Part shown: one piece after another, positions 1 through 13,797 of the stretch
Numbering within the stretch: the first letter of the stretch is position 1
Layout: the number at the start of each line of letters is the position of its first letter
DNA from: Arthrobacter sp. Soil764
Lineage (GTDB): Bacteria; Actinomycetota; Actinomycetes; Actinomycetales; Micrococcaceae
DNA length: 64,000 nt
Reading direction: 5' to 3'
Assembly (NCBI RefSeq): GCF_001428075.1
Contig: NZ_LMSI01000025.1
Span: 5,330-69,329 of the forward strand
Program-made: the position numbers and the translations under genes
Notes under the pieces: model-generated
The model's database searches: none
Seen by the model: the letters and a program-made list of their open reading frames with translations, nothing else
What the model was told of the DNA's origin: nothing

Positions 1-163
1 AGGCCCATCCACGGGGTGGACAAACCCAGCACAATCAACCAATTTAATAAAAAATCGGTATCAACAAACTTGGCACACTATTGAGTTCTCAAACAACAGA
101 CACATTCGAATATTCCCGGAAACAATTCAATAAATCGTTTATTCCGTATTTCTTCGCTGCGAT
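1..163 (-). promoter_or_regulatory. pre-16S rRNA leader with boxA-type antitermination element
   Basis: Read on the minus strand, positions 95-74 give TGTTTGAGAACTCAATAGTG, a sequence I recognise as the actinobacterial rRNA antitermination (boxA-region) leader. It is followed by AT-rich leader running off position 1. No 16S gene is inside the window, so the rRNA operon must begin beyond the left edge and point away from tyrS. The leader identity rests on the motif; the operon itself is inferred. Confidence 0.8.
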
Positions 164-169
164 GCTTCA

Positions 170-199
170 ATCTTATTTCATTCATATTCACTTTTGCAA
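170..199 (-). promoter_or_regulatory. candidate rRNA operon promoter
   Basis: On the minus strand TTGCAA (199-194) is separated by 18 bases from TAAGAT (175-170), a good sigma-70-type pair lying about 75 bases upstream of the boxA element. Transcription would start near 163. AT-rich sequence flanks it, unlike the surrounding GC-rich genes. Other rRNA promoters could exist further upstream; none as good was seen. Confidence 0.55.
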
Positions 200-339
200 A
201 TCCGGTTATTTTCCCGGAATTCACTCGGTGGAATGAATCCGCCCAGCAAAATGAGAAGCAATTTCTTCAGTTCCACGGCGTGCGCGGTAAGAATTGCTTC
301 TCAGAAGTTGGGGGTTTGTCGCCACTCAGCGGCGGCGAC

Positions 340-394
340 TCAGAAAACAATACACGCCCTCCAGCAGCCGTGCAAATCGGCTGGGGAAGGGCGT
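340..394 (-). terminator. terminator after tyrS
   Basis: Minus-strand inverted repeat: ACGCCCT (394-388) pairs with AGGGCGT (360-354), with an inner AGCCG/CGGCT pair, followed by a T-rich stretch (GTTTTC) near 350-340. It lies just after the tyrS stop codon and separates tyrS transcription from the rRNA promoter. A second GTCGCC/GGCGAC stem follows at about 319-339. Confidence 0.65.
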
Positions 395-414
395 GCATGC
401 AGGACCCGATAGTG

Positions 415-1728
415 CTAGGGAACCAGCACTTCAACGGTGGCCAGGTTCTTCTTGCCCCGGCGCAGGAGCAGGTACTGGCCGTGCAGAAGTTCGGACTCGG
501 AGATCACGGCTTCGGCATCAGAGACCTTCTCGTTGTTCACGTAGGCACCCCCCTCGCCCACTGTCCGGCGGGCGGCTGACTTGCTTTCCGAAAGACCGGA
601 CGCCACCAGCAGGTCAATAATCCCCATCCCATCCACTTGGACTGTGGTGGAAGGAAGCTCGGAGGTGGCCGCCTGCAGGGTCGCCTTGTCCAGTGCGGCC
701 AGGTCGCCGTTCCCGAAAAGAGCGGCGGAAGCTGCAATGACCTTTTCCGTGGCGTCCACTCCGTGCACCAAGGAAGTCACTTCGAAAGCAAGCTTCCGCT
801 GGCCTTCCCTGGCAAAGGGACGCTCGGCCACGGAAGCGGCGATCTCTTCAATTTCGGCCCGCGTCAGGAACGTGAACACCTTGAGCCGGTCCACCACGTC
901 GGCATCCGCCGTGTTGAGCCAGAACTGGTAAAAGGCGTAGGGGCTGCACATGCCGGCGTCCAGCCAGATGGCATTGCCCTCGCTCTTGCCGAACTTGGTT
1001 CCGTCGGAGTTGGTGATCAAGGGCGTTCCCAGGGCGTGGACGCTCTTGCCCTCCACCTTGCGGATCAGTTCGGTACCGCTGGTGAGGTTGCCCCACTGGT
1101 CCGAGCCGCCGGTCTGCAGCACGCAGCCGTAGTCGCGGTAGAGCTGCAGGTAATCCATGCCCTGCAGGATCTGGTAGCTGAACTCCGTGTAGCTGATGCC
1201 CTCATCAGAGTTCAGGCGGGAGGCCACGGCGTCCTTGCGCAGCATGGTTCCCACCCTGAAGTGCTTGCCCACCTCGCGCAGGAAGTCGATGGCGCTCAGC
1301 GGAGCGGTCCAGTCCAGGTTGTTCACGATCCTCGCCGCGTTGTCACCCTCGAAGCTGAGGAAGCGGCTGACCTGGGCCTGAAGGTAGCCAACCCACTCTG
1401 CCACCGTGTCCTTGGTGTTCAAGGTACGCTCCGCCGTCGGACGGGGATCACCAATCATGCCCGTGGAGCCACCCACCAGGCCAAGCGGCTTGTGACCGGC
1501 CAGCTGAAGACGCCGCATGACCAGGAGCTGGACAAGGTTTCCCAGGTGCAGGCTGGGCGCGGTGGGGTCGAAGCCGCAATAGTACGTGACCGGCCCATTG
1601 GCGAGGAGCTTTTCCAGCTCTGCTTCGTCGGTGGAGACATGGACCAGCCCACGCCACTTCAGTTCCTGCCAAATGTTGGCGAAAGTGGGGTCGTTGCGCT
1701 GCGGTTCGAGGTTGTTCAGTTCTGGCAC
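415..1728 (-). CDS. tyrS: tyrosyl-tRNA synthetase
   Basis: Class I aminoacyl-tRNA synthetase that charges tRNA-Tyr in the cytoplasm. The protein has 437 residues, the usual size for bacterial TyrRS. The HIGH-like motif HLGN is at residues 61-64 and the KMSKS-like motif KFGKS at about 245-249; an S4 RNA-binding domain forms the C terminus. I chose the GTG at 1728 because AGGAAGC lies just upstream; the open frame continues to 1800, but that would overlap the preceding helR gene. It follows helR by 34 bases on the same strand and ends before a strong hairpin and the rRNA promoter. Confidence 0.96.
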   Translation of the reverse strand: MPELNNLEPQRNDPTFANIWQELKWRGLVHVSTDEAELEKLLANGPVTYYCGFDPTAPSLHLGNLVQLLVMRRLQLAGHKPLGLVGGSTGMIGDPRPTAERTLNTKDTVAEWVGYLQAQVSRFLSFEGDNAARIVNNLDWTAPLSAIDFLREVGKHFRVGTMLRKDAVASRLNSDEGISYTEFSYQILQGMDYLQLYRDYGCVLQTGGSDQWGNLTSGTELIRKVEGKSVHALGTPLITNSDGTKFGKSEGNAIWLDAGMCSPYAFYQFWLNTADADVVDRLKVFTFLTRAEIEEIAASVAERPFAREGQRKLAFEVTSLVHGVDATEKVIAASAALFGNGDLAALDKATLQAATSELPSTTVQVDGMGIIDLLVASGLSESKSAARRTVGEGGAYVNNEKVSDAEAVISESELLHGQYLLLRRGKKNLATVEVLVP

Positions 1729-1762
1729 GCTTCCTAAGTTAGCAGTAACGCCCAACAGCGGG

Positions 1763-3991
1763 TCAGCCCGCGATCCCGGCGGGCACGGGTTGCGAGGCAA
1801 TCAGCCGCAGGCGCTGCGTGGCACGGGTCATGGCCACGTACAGGTCCCCCACCTTGCCGTGCTCGTGGTTGAGCATGACGGACGGTTCCAGGACCACGAC
1901 GCCGTCGAACTCCAGGCCCTTAGCCTCGCGCGGGCTGATCACCACGATGTCCTGTTCGTAGCTGCCCGCGCCGGTGCCGATCCGGCGCCCGTACACGGTA
2001 CGCAGCGCTGCGGTGGCCTCGGGCAGGAGGTCACCGTCGGCAATCACGGCGAGCAGGCCGCCGTCGAGCGCCTTGATTTCTTCCGGGAGGACCTCCACCA
2101 GCTTGCTGACCACTGCCCCTTGCCCGACTTCGTCGATGACGGGTCCCCAGCGGCCCTCCCGTACTGCCTTGGGCGCGGACACCACCAGACCGGCGGCGTT
2201 GGCCATCCTGACGGCTGCTTCAGCAATCTGGGATGGCGTGCGGTAGTTGACGGTGAGCTCCTCCAGCTGCCAGCGGTCGCCGAACATCGGGGCCAGTGCC
2301 CCCTGCCACGAATTGGCTCCGGCCACGGAACTGGTCTGCGCGATGTCGCCCACAATGGTGAAGGACTTCAGCGGGCAGCGCCGGACCAGCAGCCGCCACT
2401 GCATGGGTGAGAGTTCCTGCGCTTCATCCACCACGATGTGCCCGAAGGCCCAGGTGCGGTCGCTCGTGGCGCGTTCGGCGGCCGTCTGCCGGGCTTCCTG
2501 CTCCCGGTTCTGCTCGGCCAGTTCCTCCGCGGACATCAGCGGGTCCACGCCGGCGGCTTCCATGTTGACCAGCGTCTGCTTGGCGTTGGCCAGGTCGCGG
2601 GCTCGGTCGTGCTCCTGCTGGGCCAGGCCGCGTCCGGCAGCCGGGTCCAGCTCGCCGAGAAGTTCGGCGGCCTCGTCCAGCAGCGGTACGTCGGATTCGG
2701 TCCAGGGGGCATCGGCTGGACGCTGCAGCAGTGCCCGCTCGGCCGGGGTCAGGTTGGGGGTGCAGAATTCCAGGATTTGCGGTTTGCTGAAGAGGTCTGA
2801 GATCAGCTTCTCGGGCGTCATGGGCATCCAGCACAGGTTCAGCGCGATCCGCACGTCCCGGGCAGTGCGGACATCCTCGGCAAGGTACGAGCGGTCCGCA
2901 TTGTTGCCGAGGTTGCCGGCTTCGACGAGCTCCGTCATCTGTTCGGTCAGTTCGCGCAGCAGGATCTTCACGAACGTGACGCGTGCCTCGTTGTACGGCT
3001 TTCCGGTGGCACGGGCGCGTTCCCGGGCACGCCGGACCTGCCGGGGCGTCAATGTAAGCTTGCGGCCGTCCACCTCGAGGATCCGGTTCTGGGCAGGGAC
3101 GCGCATGCGGTTGGACACGGCGTTGGCCACGATGGCCGCCATGTCCAGGCGGCCCTTGATGGCCGCCACGTCCGCGTCGGGTTCGGGAACGGCATTGATA
3201 CCGGGCATCAGGCGGCCCAGGCTGGCCATGACAACGCCGGTCTCGCCGAGCGAGGGCAGCACCCGTTCGATGTATTTCATGAACGACGACGACGGCCCCA
3301 CCAGCAGCACGCCTGCACTCTTGAGACGGTCACGGTGGGTGTACAGCAGGTAGGCGGCACGGTGCAGGGCCACGGCGGTCTTGCCGGTGCCCGGCCCGCC
3401 CTGGACCACGACGGCGCCGGAGATGGAGGACCGGATGATCCGGTCCTGTTCCGACTGGATGGTGCTGACGATGTCCGACATGCGGCCGGTCCGCTTGGAG
3501 TTCAGCGCAGCGAGCAGGGCGCCTTCGCCCTGCAGCGATTCGTCGTCCGTGAGCATGCCGGCGTCCAGGACGTCGTCCTCGATGGCCTTTACTTCGCGCC
3601 CCTGCAGGATCAGGTGCCGGCGGCGGCGTACGCCCTGCCGGTCGAAGGCTGTGGCCTGGTAGAAGTGGCCCGCCTCGGGTGCCCGCCAGTCCACCATCAG
3701 CCGCTGCAGGTCCTCCGTGGTGAGCCCAATGCGGCCAATGTACTGCGCCTCACCGGAGTCCAGGTCCAGCCGGCCGAAGACCAGCCGGTCATCCACCGCA
3801 TCCAGCTGCGCCAGGCGGTCCTCATACAGTGCGGCGAACGCATCACGTTCGGAAACGTTCTGCATGGTGCCCACGGCTCCGGCGCGCCGGACCTGCGCCA
3901 GCTGGCGGCGCTTTTCCTCCCGGAGTTCCTCCAGCCGGGCATACAGGCCGGCTACATACTCCCGTTCGTGGGCCAATTCGGCGTCGTGCAT
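1763..3991 (-). CDS. helR: HelD/HelR-type RNA polymerase-associated ATPase
   Basis: UvrD/Rep-like superfamily 1 ATPase of 742 residues. The N terminus (residues 1-60) is a charged coiled coil beginning MHDAELAHEREYV, as in HelD proteins that insert into RNA polymerase channels. Walker A is GGPGTGKT near residue 205, a DEAQ-type Walker B (VVDEAQELSP) lies in the second half, and the C terminus has the helicase motif VAMTRATQRL. Family knowledge: actinobacterial HelD proteins recycle stalled RNA polymerase, and the HelR group displaces rifampicin. Assignment to HelR rather than another HelD class is by overall resemblance. No rifampicin-associated element was recognised in the 50 bases upstream. 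Confidence 0.82.
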   Translation of the reverse strand: MHDAELAHEREYVAGLYARLEELREEKRRQLAQVRRAGAVGTMQNVSERDAFAALYEDRLAQLDAVDDRLVFGRLDLDSGEAQYIGRIGLTTEDLQRLMVDWRAPEAGHFYQATAFDRQGVRRRRHLILQGREVKAIEDDVLDAGMLTDDESLQGEGALLAALNSKRTGRMSDIVSTIQSEQDRIIRSSISGAVVVQGGPGTGKTAVALHRAAYLLYTHRDRLKSAGVLLVGPSSSFMKYIERVLPSLGETGVVMASLGRLMPGINAVPEPDADVAAIKGRLDMAAIVANAVSNRMRVPAQNRILEVDGRKLTLTPRQVRRARERARATGKPYNEARVTFVKILLRELTEQMTELVEAGNLGNNADRSYLAEDVRTARDVRIALNLCWMPMTPEKLISDLFSKPQILEFCTPNLTPAERALLQRPADAPWTESDVPLLDEAAELLGELDPAAGRGLAQQEHDRARDLANAKQTLVNMEAAGVDPLMSAEELAEQNREQEARQTAAERATSDRTWAFGHIVVDEAQELSPMQWRLLVRRCPLKSFTIVGDIAQTSSVAGANSWQGALAPMFGDRWQLEELTVNYRTPSQIAEAAVRMANAAGLVVSAPKAVREGRWGPVIDEVGQGAVVSKLVEVLPEEIKALDGGLLAVIADGDLLPEATAALRTVYGRRIGTGAGSYEQDIVVISPREAKGLEFDGVVVLEPSVMLNHEHGKVGDLYVAMTRATQRLRLIASQPVPAGIAG

Positions 3992-4042
3992 TAACGTTCC
4001 CCTATCGCGAAAGACAGACCGTCCATTCTACAACCATTTCCG

Positions 4043-4732
4043 TTAACGCTTGTGAAACGTTGCAGCCGGTGACAGGCCTACCTGCTGCTTGCGGATCCGG
4101 GGCTTGGCGGCCTTGTATTTGGAGACGGTGGGATCGCCGGTGAGCCAGAACCGCCAGGCGTATTCCTCCGATCCCCCGGCCCCGGCCACGCCCACCCTCG
4201 GACCGGAACTGACGGGACCGCTGGTGCCGGACGGAAGTTCCACGCCAAAAGGCGGAGCCAGCGCGTCCCGGCCGCTGTCCGCCGTCGTCAATCCCAGGGC
4301 TTTGGCAAGGCGGGCCGGACCGCTGGCCAGGTCGGCGGGACTTTTCGACGTCGGACGGCGCCGTTGTGCCAGTTCAAGGCCATCCACCACCTCGCCGGCG
4401 CGCAGCAGCAGGGCGGACGCGACGCCGGCCGGGCCGCAGACGATGTTGGTGCAGTGGTGCATCCCGTAGGTGAAGTAGACGTAGAGGTGCCCGGCGGGAC
4501 CGAACATCGGGGCGTTGCGCGGGGTTGGACCGCGGTAGGTATGTGAGCCGGGGTCCGGGTGCAGGGAATCCTCGGGCCCAAGATACGCCTCCACCTCGGT
4601 GAGCCGGATGGACACGGAGCCCTCCCGGGACTGGTGCGTCAGGACGGCCCCCAGCAGTTGCGGAGCAAGCTCCCGGGCATCCCCGGACAGGAAACTCCGA
4701 AGCTGCCCGGTGTCCGAAGTACTTTCGTTCAT
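4043..4732 (-). CDS. mpg: 3-methyladenine DNA glycosylase, MPG/AAG family
   Basis: Excises alkylated purines (3-methyladenine, hypoxanthine) to start base excision repair. The 229-residue protein has the AAG-family signatures [16 protein letters not shown] near residue 45 and the strand [19 protein letters not shown], followed by a LLLRAGE segment. Length is typical. It is divergent from the ada/alkA fusion gene with only 129 bases between, which fits a small alkylation-repair island. The C-terminal 50 residues are less conserved and basic. Confidence 0.92.
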   Translation of the reverse strand: MNESTSDTGQLRSFLSGDARELAPQLLGAVLTHQSREGSVSIRLTEVEAYLGPEDSLHPDPGSHTYRGPTPRNAPMFGPAGHLYVYFTYGMHHCTNIVCGPAGVASALLLRAGEVVDGLELAQRRRPTSKSPADLASGPARLAKALGLTTADSGRDALAPPFGVELPSGTSGPVSSGPRVGVAGAGGSEEYAWRFWLTGDPTVSKYKAAKPRIRKQQVGLSPAATFHKR

Positions 4733-4861
4733 TGCTTGACCTTACCCAGATGGGGGCTGCTTCAGCTCCCCGCAAGGGGGCCGGGCAAAGGATTTGCGGC
4801 CCTCCACGGCCATGTCCGATTTCCGCTAGTACCGGCCGCGGCAGGCTGGCAGGATGGAGGA

Positions 4862-6355
4862 ATGGACTTCTGGCAGCGCTACCGGGCAATCGATGCCCGC
4901 GACCCCCGGTTCGACGGCCAGTTCTTTACGGCCGTCCGCACCACGGGGATCTACTGCCGCCCCTCCTGCCCGGCCCGGACCCCCAAGGCGTCCAACGTGA
5001 CGTTTTACGAGACGTCCGCCGCGGCACACGAGGCAGGCTACCGCGCCTGCAAACGCTGCCTGCCGGAGGCGGTACCGGGCACGCCGGCCTGGAACGTGCG
5101 CCAGGACGTTGCGGGCCGGGCGATGCGGCTGATCAACGACGGCGTGATCAACCGGGACGGGGTTGCCGGGCTGGCGTCCCGCCTGGGCTATTCGCCCCGC
5201 CAGCTCAACCGGATCCTGGGACATGAGCTCGGCGCCGGTCCCCTGTCGCTGGCCCGGGCTGCAAGGGCCCAGACCGCGCGGACGCTGCTGGTGTCCACCT
5301 CCATGAAGCTGGCCGACATCGCCTTCGCCGCCGGCTTCAGCAGCGTGAGGCAGTTCAACGACACCATCGCCGAGGTGTTCGACATGACCCCCACGGCCCT
5401 TCGCAATGCGGCTCCGGGCAGGTCGGCCCGGCACCCGGTGGCCGGCGGCGGCACGACAGCCCTGACCCTGGGACTGCCCTACCGCCCGCCGTTCGATCCG
5501 GGCATCTTCTCCTTCCTGGCCGTCCGCGCCCTCCCCGGGATAGAGGTGGGCACGCCCACCTCCTACGCACGGACCCTGCGGCTCCCCCACGGGGACGCGC
5601 GCTTCCGGGTGTCGTACGACGGCGGGGCGCGGGAAGGGCAGCTCACCCTCACCGTGGGCGCAGTGGACCTTCGCGACCTGCCGGCGCTGCTGAGCCGCGT
5701 GCGGCGGCTGTTCGACCTGGACGCAGACCCGGAAGCGATTGACGCCGCCCTCGCCGCAGATCCGCGGCTTGCTGCCGCCGTTGCCTCCGCTCCCGGAATG
5801 CGGCTGCCGGGGGCGCTGGACCCGCAGGAGCTGCTGGTCCGGGCCATGGTGGGCCAGCAGGTCACAGTTGCAGCGGCTCGGACCGCACTGACCCAGCTGT
5901 CCGCGGCCGGCAGCCCCAGCAGTACCGCCGGCGACGGCCTGGACAGGCTTTTCCCCACGCCGGCCCAGATAGCCGCATCAGAACATCTGCTGCGCGGGCC
6001 CAGGAGGCGGACCGAATCGCTGCTCGGTGCAGCATCAGCCATGGCCGCCGGAGAACTGGAGTTCGGTTATGGGGACGACCCCGCAAGCCTGGCCGCCAAA
6101 CTGCTGCCCTTGCCGGGGGTGGGACCATGGACCGCAGGGTACGTCGCCATGCGGGTCCTGGGCGCCCCGGACGTCTTCCTGGCCAATGACGCGGCCGTGC
6201 GCAACGGGATCCGCGCACTCGACATTGGGGAGAGCACCCTCAGCCTTGACTTCCGGGAGACCAGCCCGTGGCGCTCCTACGCCACCATGCACCTGTGGCG
6301 CGCCGCGGCACAGCCTGCACTGACAACAACCGTTCCCGCGAAAGGGATGCCATGA
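4862..6355 (+). CDS. Ada-type regulator fused to AlkA DNA glycosylase
   Basis: 497 residues in three parts. Residues 1-75 form the Ada zinc domain with Cys32, Cys36, Cys63 and Cys66 (YCRPSC and CKRC), which accept methyl groups from phosphotriesters. Residues 80-180 are an AraC-type helix-turn-helix. The C-terminal 280 residues are an AlkA-like HhH-GPD glycosylase with [18 protein letters not shown] and the catalytic aspartate in [11 protein letters not shown]. Start chosen at the ATG preceded by GGAGG; the frame is open to 4559 without a better site. It probably senses alkylation, activates its own operon and removes 3-methyladenine. The O6-methyl transfer activity is supplied by the next gene, whose ATG overlaps the stop codon (ATGA). 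Confidence 0.93.
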   Translation: MDFWQRYRAIDARDPRFDGQFFTAVRTTGIYCRPSCPARTPKASNVTFYETSAAAHEAGYRACKRCLPEAVPGTPAWNVRQDVAGRAMRLINDGVINRDGVAGLASRLGYSPRQLNRILGHELGAGPLSLARAARAQTARTLLVSTSMKLADIAFAAGFSSVRQFNDTIAEVFDMTPTALRNAAPGRSARHPVAGGGTTALTLGLPYRPPFDPGIFSFLAVRALPGIEVGTPTSYARTLRLPHGDARFRVSYDGGAREGQLTLTVGAVDLRDLPALLSRVRRLFDLDADPEAIDAALAADPRLAAAVASAPGMRLPGALDPQELLVRAMVGQQVTVAAARTALTQLSAAGSPSSTAGDGLDRLFPTPAQIAASEHLLRGPRRRTESLLGAASAMAAGELEFGYGDDPASLAAKLLPLPGVGPWTAGYVAMRVLGAPDVFLANDAAVRNGIRALDIGESTLSLDFRETSPWRSYATMHLWRAAAQPALTTTVPAKGMP

Positions 6356-6846
6356 AAGCGCAATTGATGCAGCTGTCCACCCCGGACGGAGCCTTCACCG
6401 TCCTTGCCCGCGATGGTGTGGTCCTCGCTTCGGGCTGGACGGCAGGCCTTGCGGAACTGACCGGACAGGTCCATCCCGCACTGCGGCCCGACGCCGTGGA
6501 GGAGGTGACGGACCTCGGCGGGATCTCAGCCGCCGTCGAAGCCTTCTACTCAGGCGATCCCATGCCAGCCATGGCAGTCCCGGTCCTGCAGCAGTCCGGC
6601 CCGTTCCGTGCCCACGCGTGGGATGTGCTGCGCCAGGTCAAACCCGGTTCACCGGTCACATACACCGAGTATGCGGCCCTGGCGGGAAACCCGCGTGCGG
6701 TACGGGCCGCGGCCAGCGCGTGTGCCTTCAATGCGGCGGCGTTGTTCGTGCCGTGCCACCGCGTGATCCGGACCGATGGCTCCCTGGGCGGCTTCCGCTG
6801 GGGCCTGCGCATCAAGGAGAGCCTGCTGGCCCGCGAGGCCGCCTAG
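6352..6846 (+). CDS. ogt: methylated-DNA--protein-cysteine methyltransferase
   Basis: Suicide repair enzyme taking the methyl group from O6-methylguanine onto its own cysteine. The 164-residue protein carries the active-site PCHRVIR with Cys135, preceded by the DNA-binding segment [15 protein letters not shown] and followed by [14 protein letters not shown]. It starts at an ATG overlapping the TGA of the ada/alkA fusion, so the two are almost certainly translationally coupled. Together they divide the functions that E. coli Ada holds in one protein. Confidence 0.96.
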   Translation: MKAQLMQLSTPDGAFTVLARDGVVLASGWTAGLAELTGQVHPALRPDAVEEVTDLGGISAAVEAFYSGDPMPAMAVPVLQQSGPFRAHAWDVLRQVKPGSPVTYTEYAALAGNPRAVRAAASACAFNAAALFVPCHRVIRTDGSLGGFRWGLRIKESLLAREAA

Positions 6847-6865
6847 TTCTACCGTGAGTGCAGTA

Positions 6866-7603
6866 CTACTTCGGTTCCGGCAGCGCCGAGGGCCAGGGCA
6901 GCAGGGCGGGAAGGTCGGTGCCGTCCCCCGCGGCAGTGGCCCGGAGGCTGTCCAGTGACGGCTTCCGCCCCGCAAGCCAGGCGGCGATGTCCGTGACCAT
7001 GCCGCTGACGACGACGGTGCTGCCGCCGGCGCCGAGGGCCAGCGGCGGAAGTGCCACTGGCTGCAGGACCAGCCGGGTTTCGGCCGGAACACGGGCGGCC
7101 AGGAAATCGAAGAGGTGCGAGCAGAATTCCCGGTTCCAGGTTTCGGGTCCCGTGCCGCTGTCCAGGTCCGCGGTGTGGATGACCAGCTCGCGCCAGAGCG
7201 CCAGGCCGGCATCGAAGATGACGCCGTCGCGGAACGCGATGCGCGTCTGCCACTCGTCCTCACCCAGCGAGTCGAAGGCAGCCAGTGCGCGCTGCAGCGC
7301 AGCGTCGACGTCCGCCCGGTGCTGCTCGAGGCTGTGCCCGGCGGCGAGGTCGATGGCGCGGTTGCGGGCTTCCACGCCGCCGTCGTAAAGCTCCACCGTT
7401 TCGCCGCGGCGGCCGTACTCCACCTGCCGGGCCAGGGCGTCGCAGATTCCTGCGATGTGCGCCAGAAGGTGGCCGCGGCTCCAGCCGGGAAGGGTGGACG
7501 GAGCGGTTTCACCGCCGTCGGGAATGCGGTCCAGCCCGGCGGTCAGGGCGTCGGCTGCCTTGTGCAGTTCAGCCAGGAGCACGGCAGGGGAAGGAGAGGT
7601 CAT
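6866..7603 (-). CDS. maleylpyruvate isomerase family mycothiol-dependent enzyme
   Basis: 245-residue DinB-like four-helix protein. The MDMPI N-terminal signature is visible: STLPGWSRGHLLAHIAG near residue 45 and WRELVIHTADL near residue 135, holding the histidines expected to bind metal. The C terminus is an SCP2-like region. Family members use mycothiol, the actinobacterial thiol, for isomerisation or detoxification; the actual substrate here cannot be told. Convergent with ogt (19 bases apart) and followed by the oxidase-like gene upstream in the sequence. Confidence 0.8.
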   Translation of the reverse strand: MTSPSPAVLLAELHKAADALTAGLDRIPDGGETAPSTLPGWSRGHLLAHIAGICDALARQVEYGRRGETVELYDGGVEARNRAIDLAAGHSLEQHRADVDAALQRALAAFDSLGEDEWQTRIAFRDGVIFDAGLALWRELVIHTADLDSGTGPETWNREFCSHLFDFLAARVPAETRLVLQPVALPPLALGAGGSTVVVSGMVTDIAAWLAGRKPSLDSLRATAAGDGTDLPALLPWPSALPEPK

Positions 7604-7640
7604 GCGGCCAGCCTAGCGGAGCAGCCGCTGAGCACGGCGC

Positions 7641-8189
7641 CTATTCCAACGGCGTTCCGTCCGGCCCCACACGGTGCCGGACGTGGTTGCCGTCGTTGCT
7701 GGCCTGCCAGAACTCAATCTCGACGGGCTGAAGGGCGTAGAGCTGCCAGTGTGGATTGTCGCTGCCGTCGGCCCGGGGCCGCTCGTGCCAATCCACGGCC
7801 GAGGCTTCCGCGGAGAGCACCGCCACGGTGCCGACAACCCGGACCTGTCGTCCCATGCCCGGCCAGTAGAAGTTCATGGCGGCACGTGGCTCGGCGGCCA
7901 GTTCCCGGCCCTTGCGGGAGGTGCGGGACGTGGCAAAGTGCCAGCCGTCGTCGTCAATGTTCTTCAGGATCAGCATCCGCGAGGACGGCTGCTTCCCTCC
8001 CCCGGATGCCGCGCCCACCGTGGCCAGGCTGAACGCGTGCGGCTGCAACTCCCCCGCGTCCAGCGCCTCGTCCAGCCACTGCTTGAAGAGCAGGGCGGGA
8101 TCCTGCGGCGCGTTGGCGGGGTCAAAGCCGGGCAGGTCGGACGGAAAGTCGGGAAGGGTGCGAAGGAACTTGCGGAAGGTTTCGCTCAT
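7641..8189 (-). CDS. pyridoxamine 5'-phosphate oxidase family flavoprotein
   Basis: 182 residues with the PNPOx split-barrel pattern: PSSRMLILKNIDDDGWHFATS (about 70-90) and SRKGRELAAEPRAAMNFYWP, where FMN phosphate would bind, and HWQLYALQPVEIEFWQ near the end. True PdxH proteins are about 210 residues with a C-terminal RLxP dimer segment; here the end is HVRHRVGPDGTPLE, so this is either a shortened PdxH or a related FMN oxidoreductase. No partner genes hint at the substrate. Confidence 0.72.
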   Translation of the reverse strand: MSETFRKFLRTLPDFPSDLPGFDPANAPQDPALLFKQWLDEALDAGELQPHAFSLATVGAASGGGKQPSSRMLILKNIDDDGWHFATSRTSRKGRELAAEPRAAMNFYWPGMGRQVRVVGTVAVLSAEASAVDWHERPRADGSDNPHWQLYALQPVEIEFWQASNDGNHVRHRVGPDGTPLE

Positions 8190-8228
8190 GTGCCCAGCCT
8201 AACGGCGCGTCAAGGGCCCACGACCCCC

Positions 8229-8330
8229 AACGCCCGCTCAGATATGGCAGGGAAATTGGCAACGCCCGCTCACTTTCTTAGGAAAAGTGAGCGGGCGTTG
8301 CCCCAAATGGTGCAGGACGTGAGCGGGCGT
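8229..8330. repeat. cluster of CGCCCGCTCA-type intergenic repeats
   Basis: Four copies of a short motif lie in about 100 bases: AACGCCCGCTCA at 8229-8240 and 8261-8272, and its inverse TGAGCGGGCGT at 8288-8298 and 8320-8330. The middle two form the argH hairpin. The last copy runs to the edge of the argH stop codon. The density suggests a dispersed intergenic element of this lineage rather than chance. Confidence 0.6.
8259..8301 (-). terminator. long hairpin terminating the arg operon
   Basis: A perfect 15-base inverted repeat GCAACGCCCGCTCAC / GTGAGCGGGCGTTGC with a 13-base loop that can pair further. It sits 30 bases after the argH stop and before the convergent-side gene cluster, so it can end transcription of the arginine operon. 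There is no clear U-run, so it may act as a factor-independent stop only weakly or protect the 3' end. Confidence 0.55.
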
Positions 8331-8331
8331 C

Positions 8332-10970
<2,639 letters not shown>

Positions 10971-11015
10971 TTTAGATGCTCCTTGTTGGGATTGGTTGAT
11001 TCGTTGTCTTCAAGC

Positions 11016-11545
11016 TTATTGCCCGGCTTCCTCAGCCATTTGCAGGAAGCGGGCTGCCAGGTCCGGGCCGCCCAGCGGGTCGCGGGAGACCAGCAGGACG
11101 GTGTCGTCACCGGCGATGGTGCCCAGGATGGACGGCATCACCGAATGGTCGATGGCCAGGGCCAGGAAGTTCGCAGCTCCCGGCGGGGTGCGGAGAACGG
11201 CGATGTTGGCGGAGGCTTCGGCGGTCACCAGCAGTTCGCTGCAGAGCCGGGCCAGCCGCGCGTCCAGGATTTCCTGGGTCACGCCGCTCTTGGCGGCCCG
11301 TTCGCCGCCTTCGCCGGGGACGGCGTAGACCAGGACGCCTTCCTTGCCGCGGACGCGGACAGCGCCCAGCTCCACCAGGTCGCGGGAGAGCGTGGCCTGA
11401 GTGACCTGTACGCCGTCGTCCGCGAGCAACGCCGCAAGCTCAGCCTGGGAACGCACTGACTGCCCGGTGAGGATGGCGGTGATGCGCGCCTGCCGGGCGG
11501 TCTTGGTGGCCGGGCTGGTGCCCGGAGTGGACGGCTGGGCGGACA

Positions 11546-11546
<1 letters not shown>
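11016..11546 (-). CDS. argR: arginine repressor
   Basis: Arginine-responsive transcription factor of 176 residues. The N-terminal winged helix contains [26 protein letters not shown]; the C-terminal half holds the arginine-binding, hexamer-forming motif [12 protein letters not shown]. The GTG at 11546 shares one base with the argF stop codon. It is embedded in the operon it should repress; candidate operators are in front of argC at 17010-17051. Confidence 0.95.

Positions 11547-13793
<2,247 letters not shown>

Positions 13794-13797
<4 letters not shown>

Noticed and set aside
415-1800. tyrS start at 1800
   Set aside because: It would overlap the end of helR and has no ribosome site; GTG at 1728 has one.
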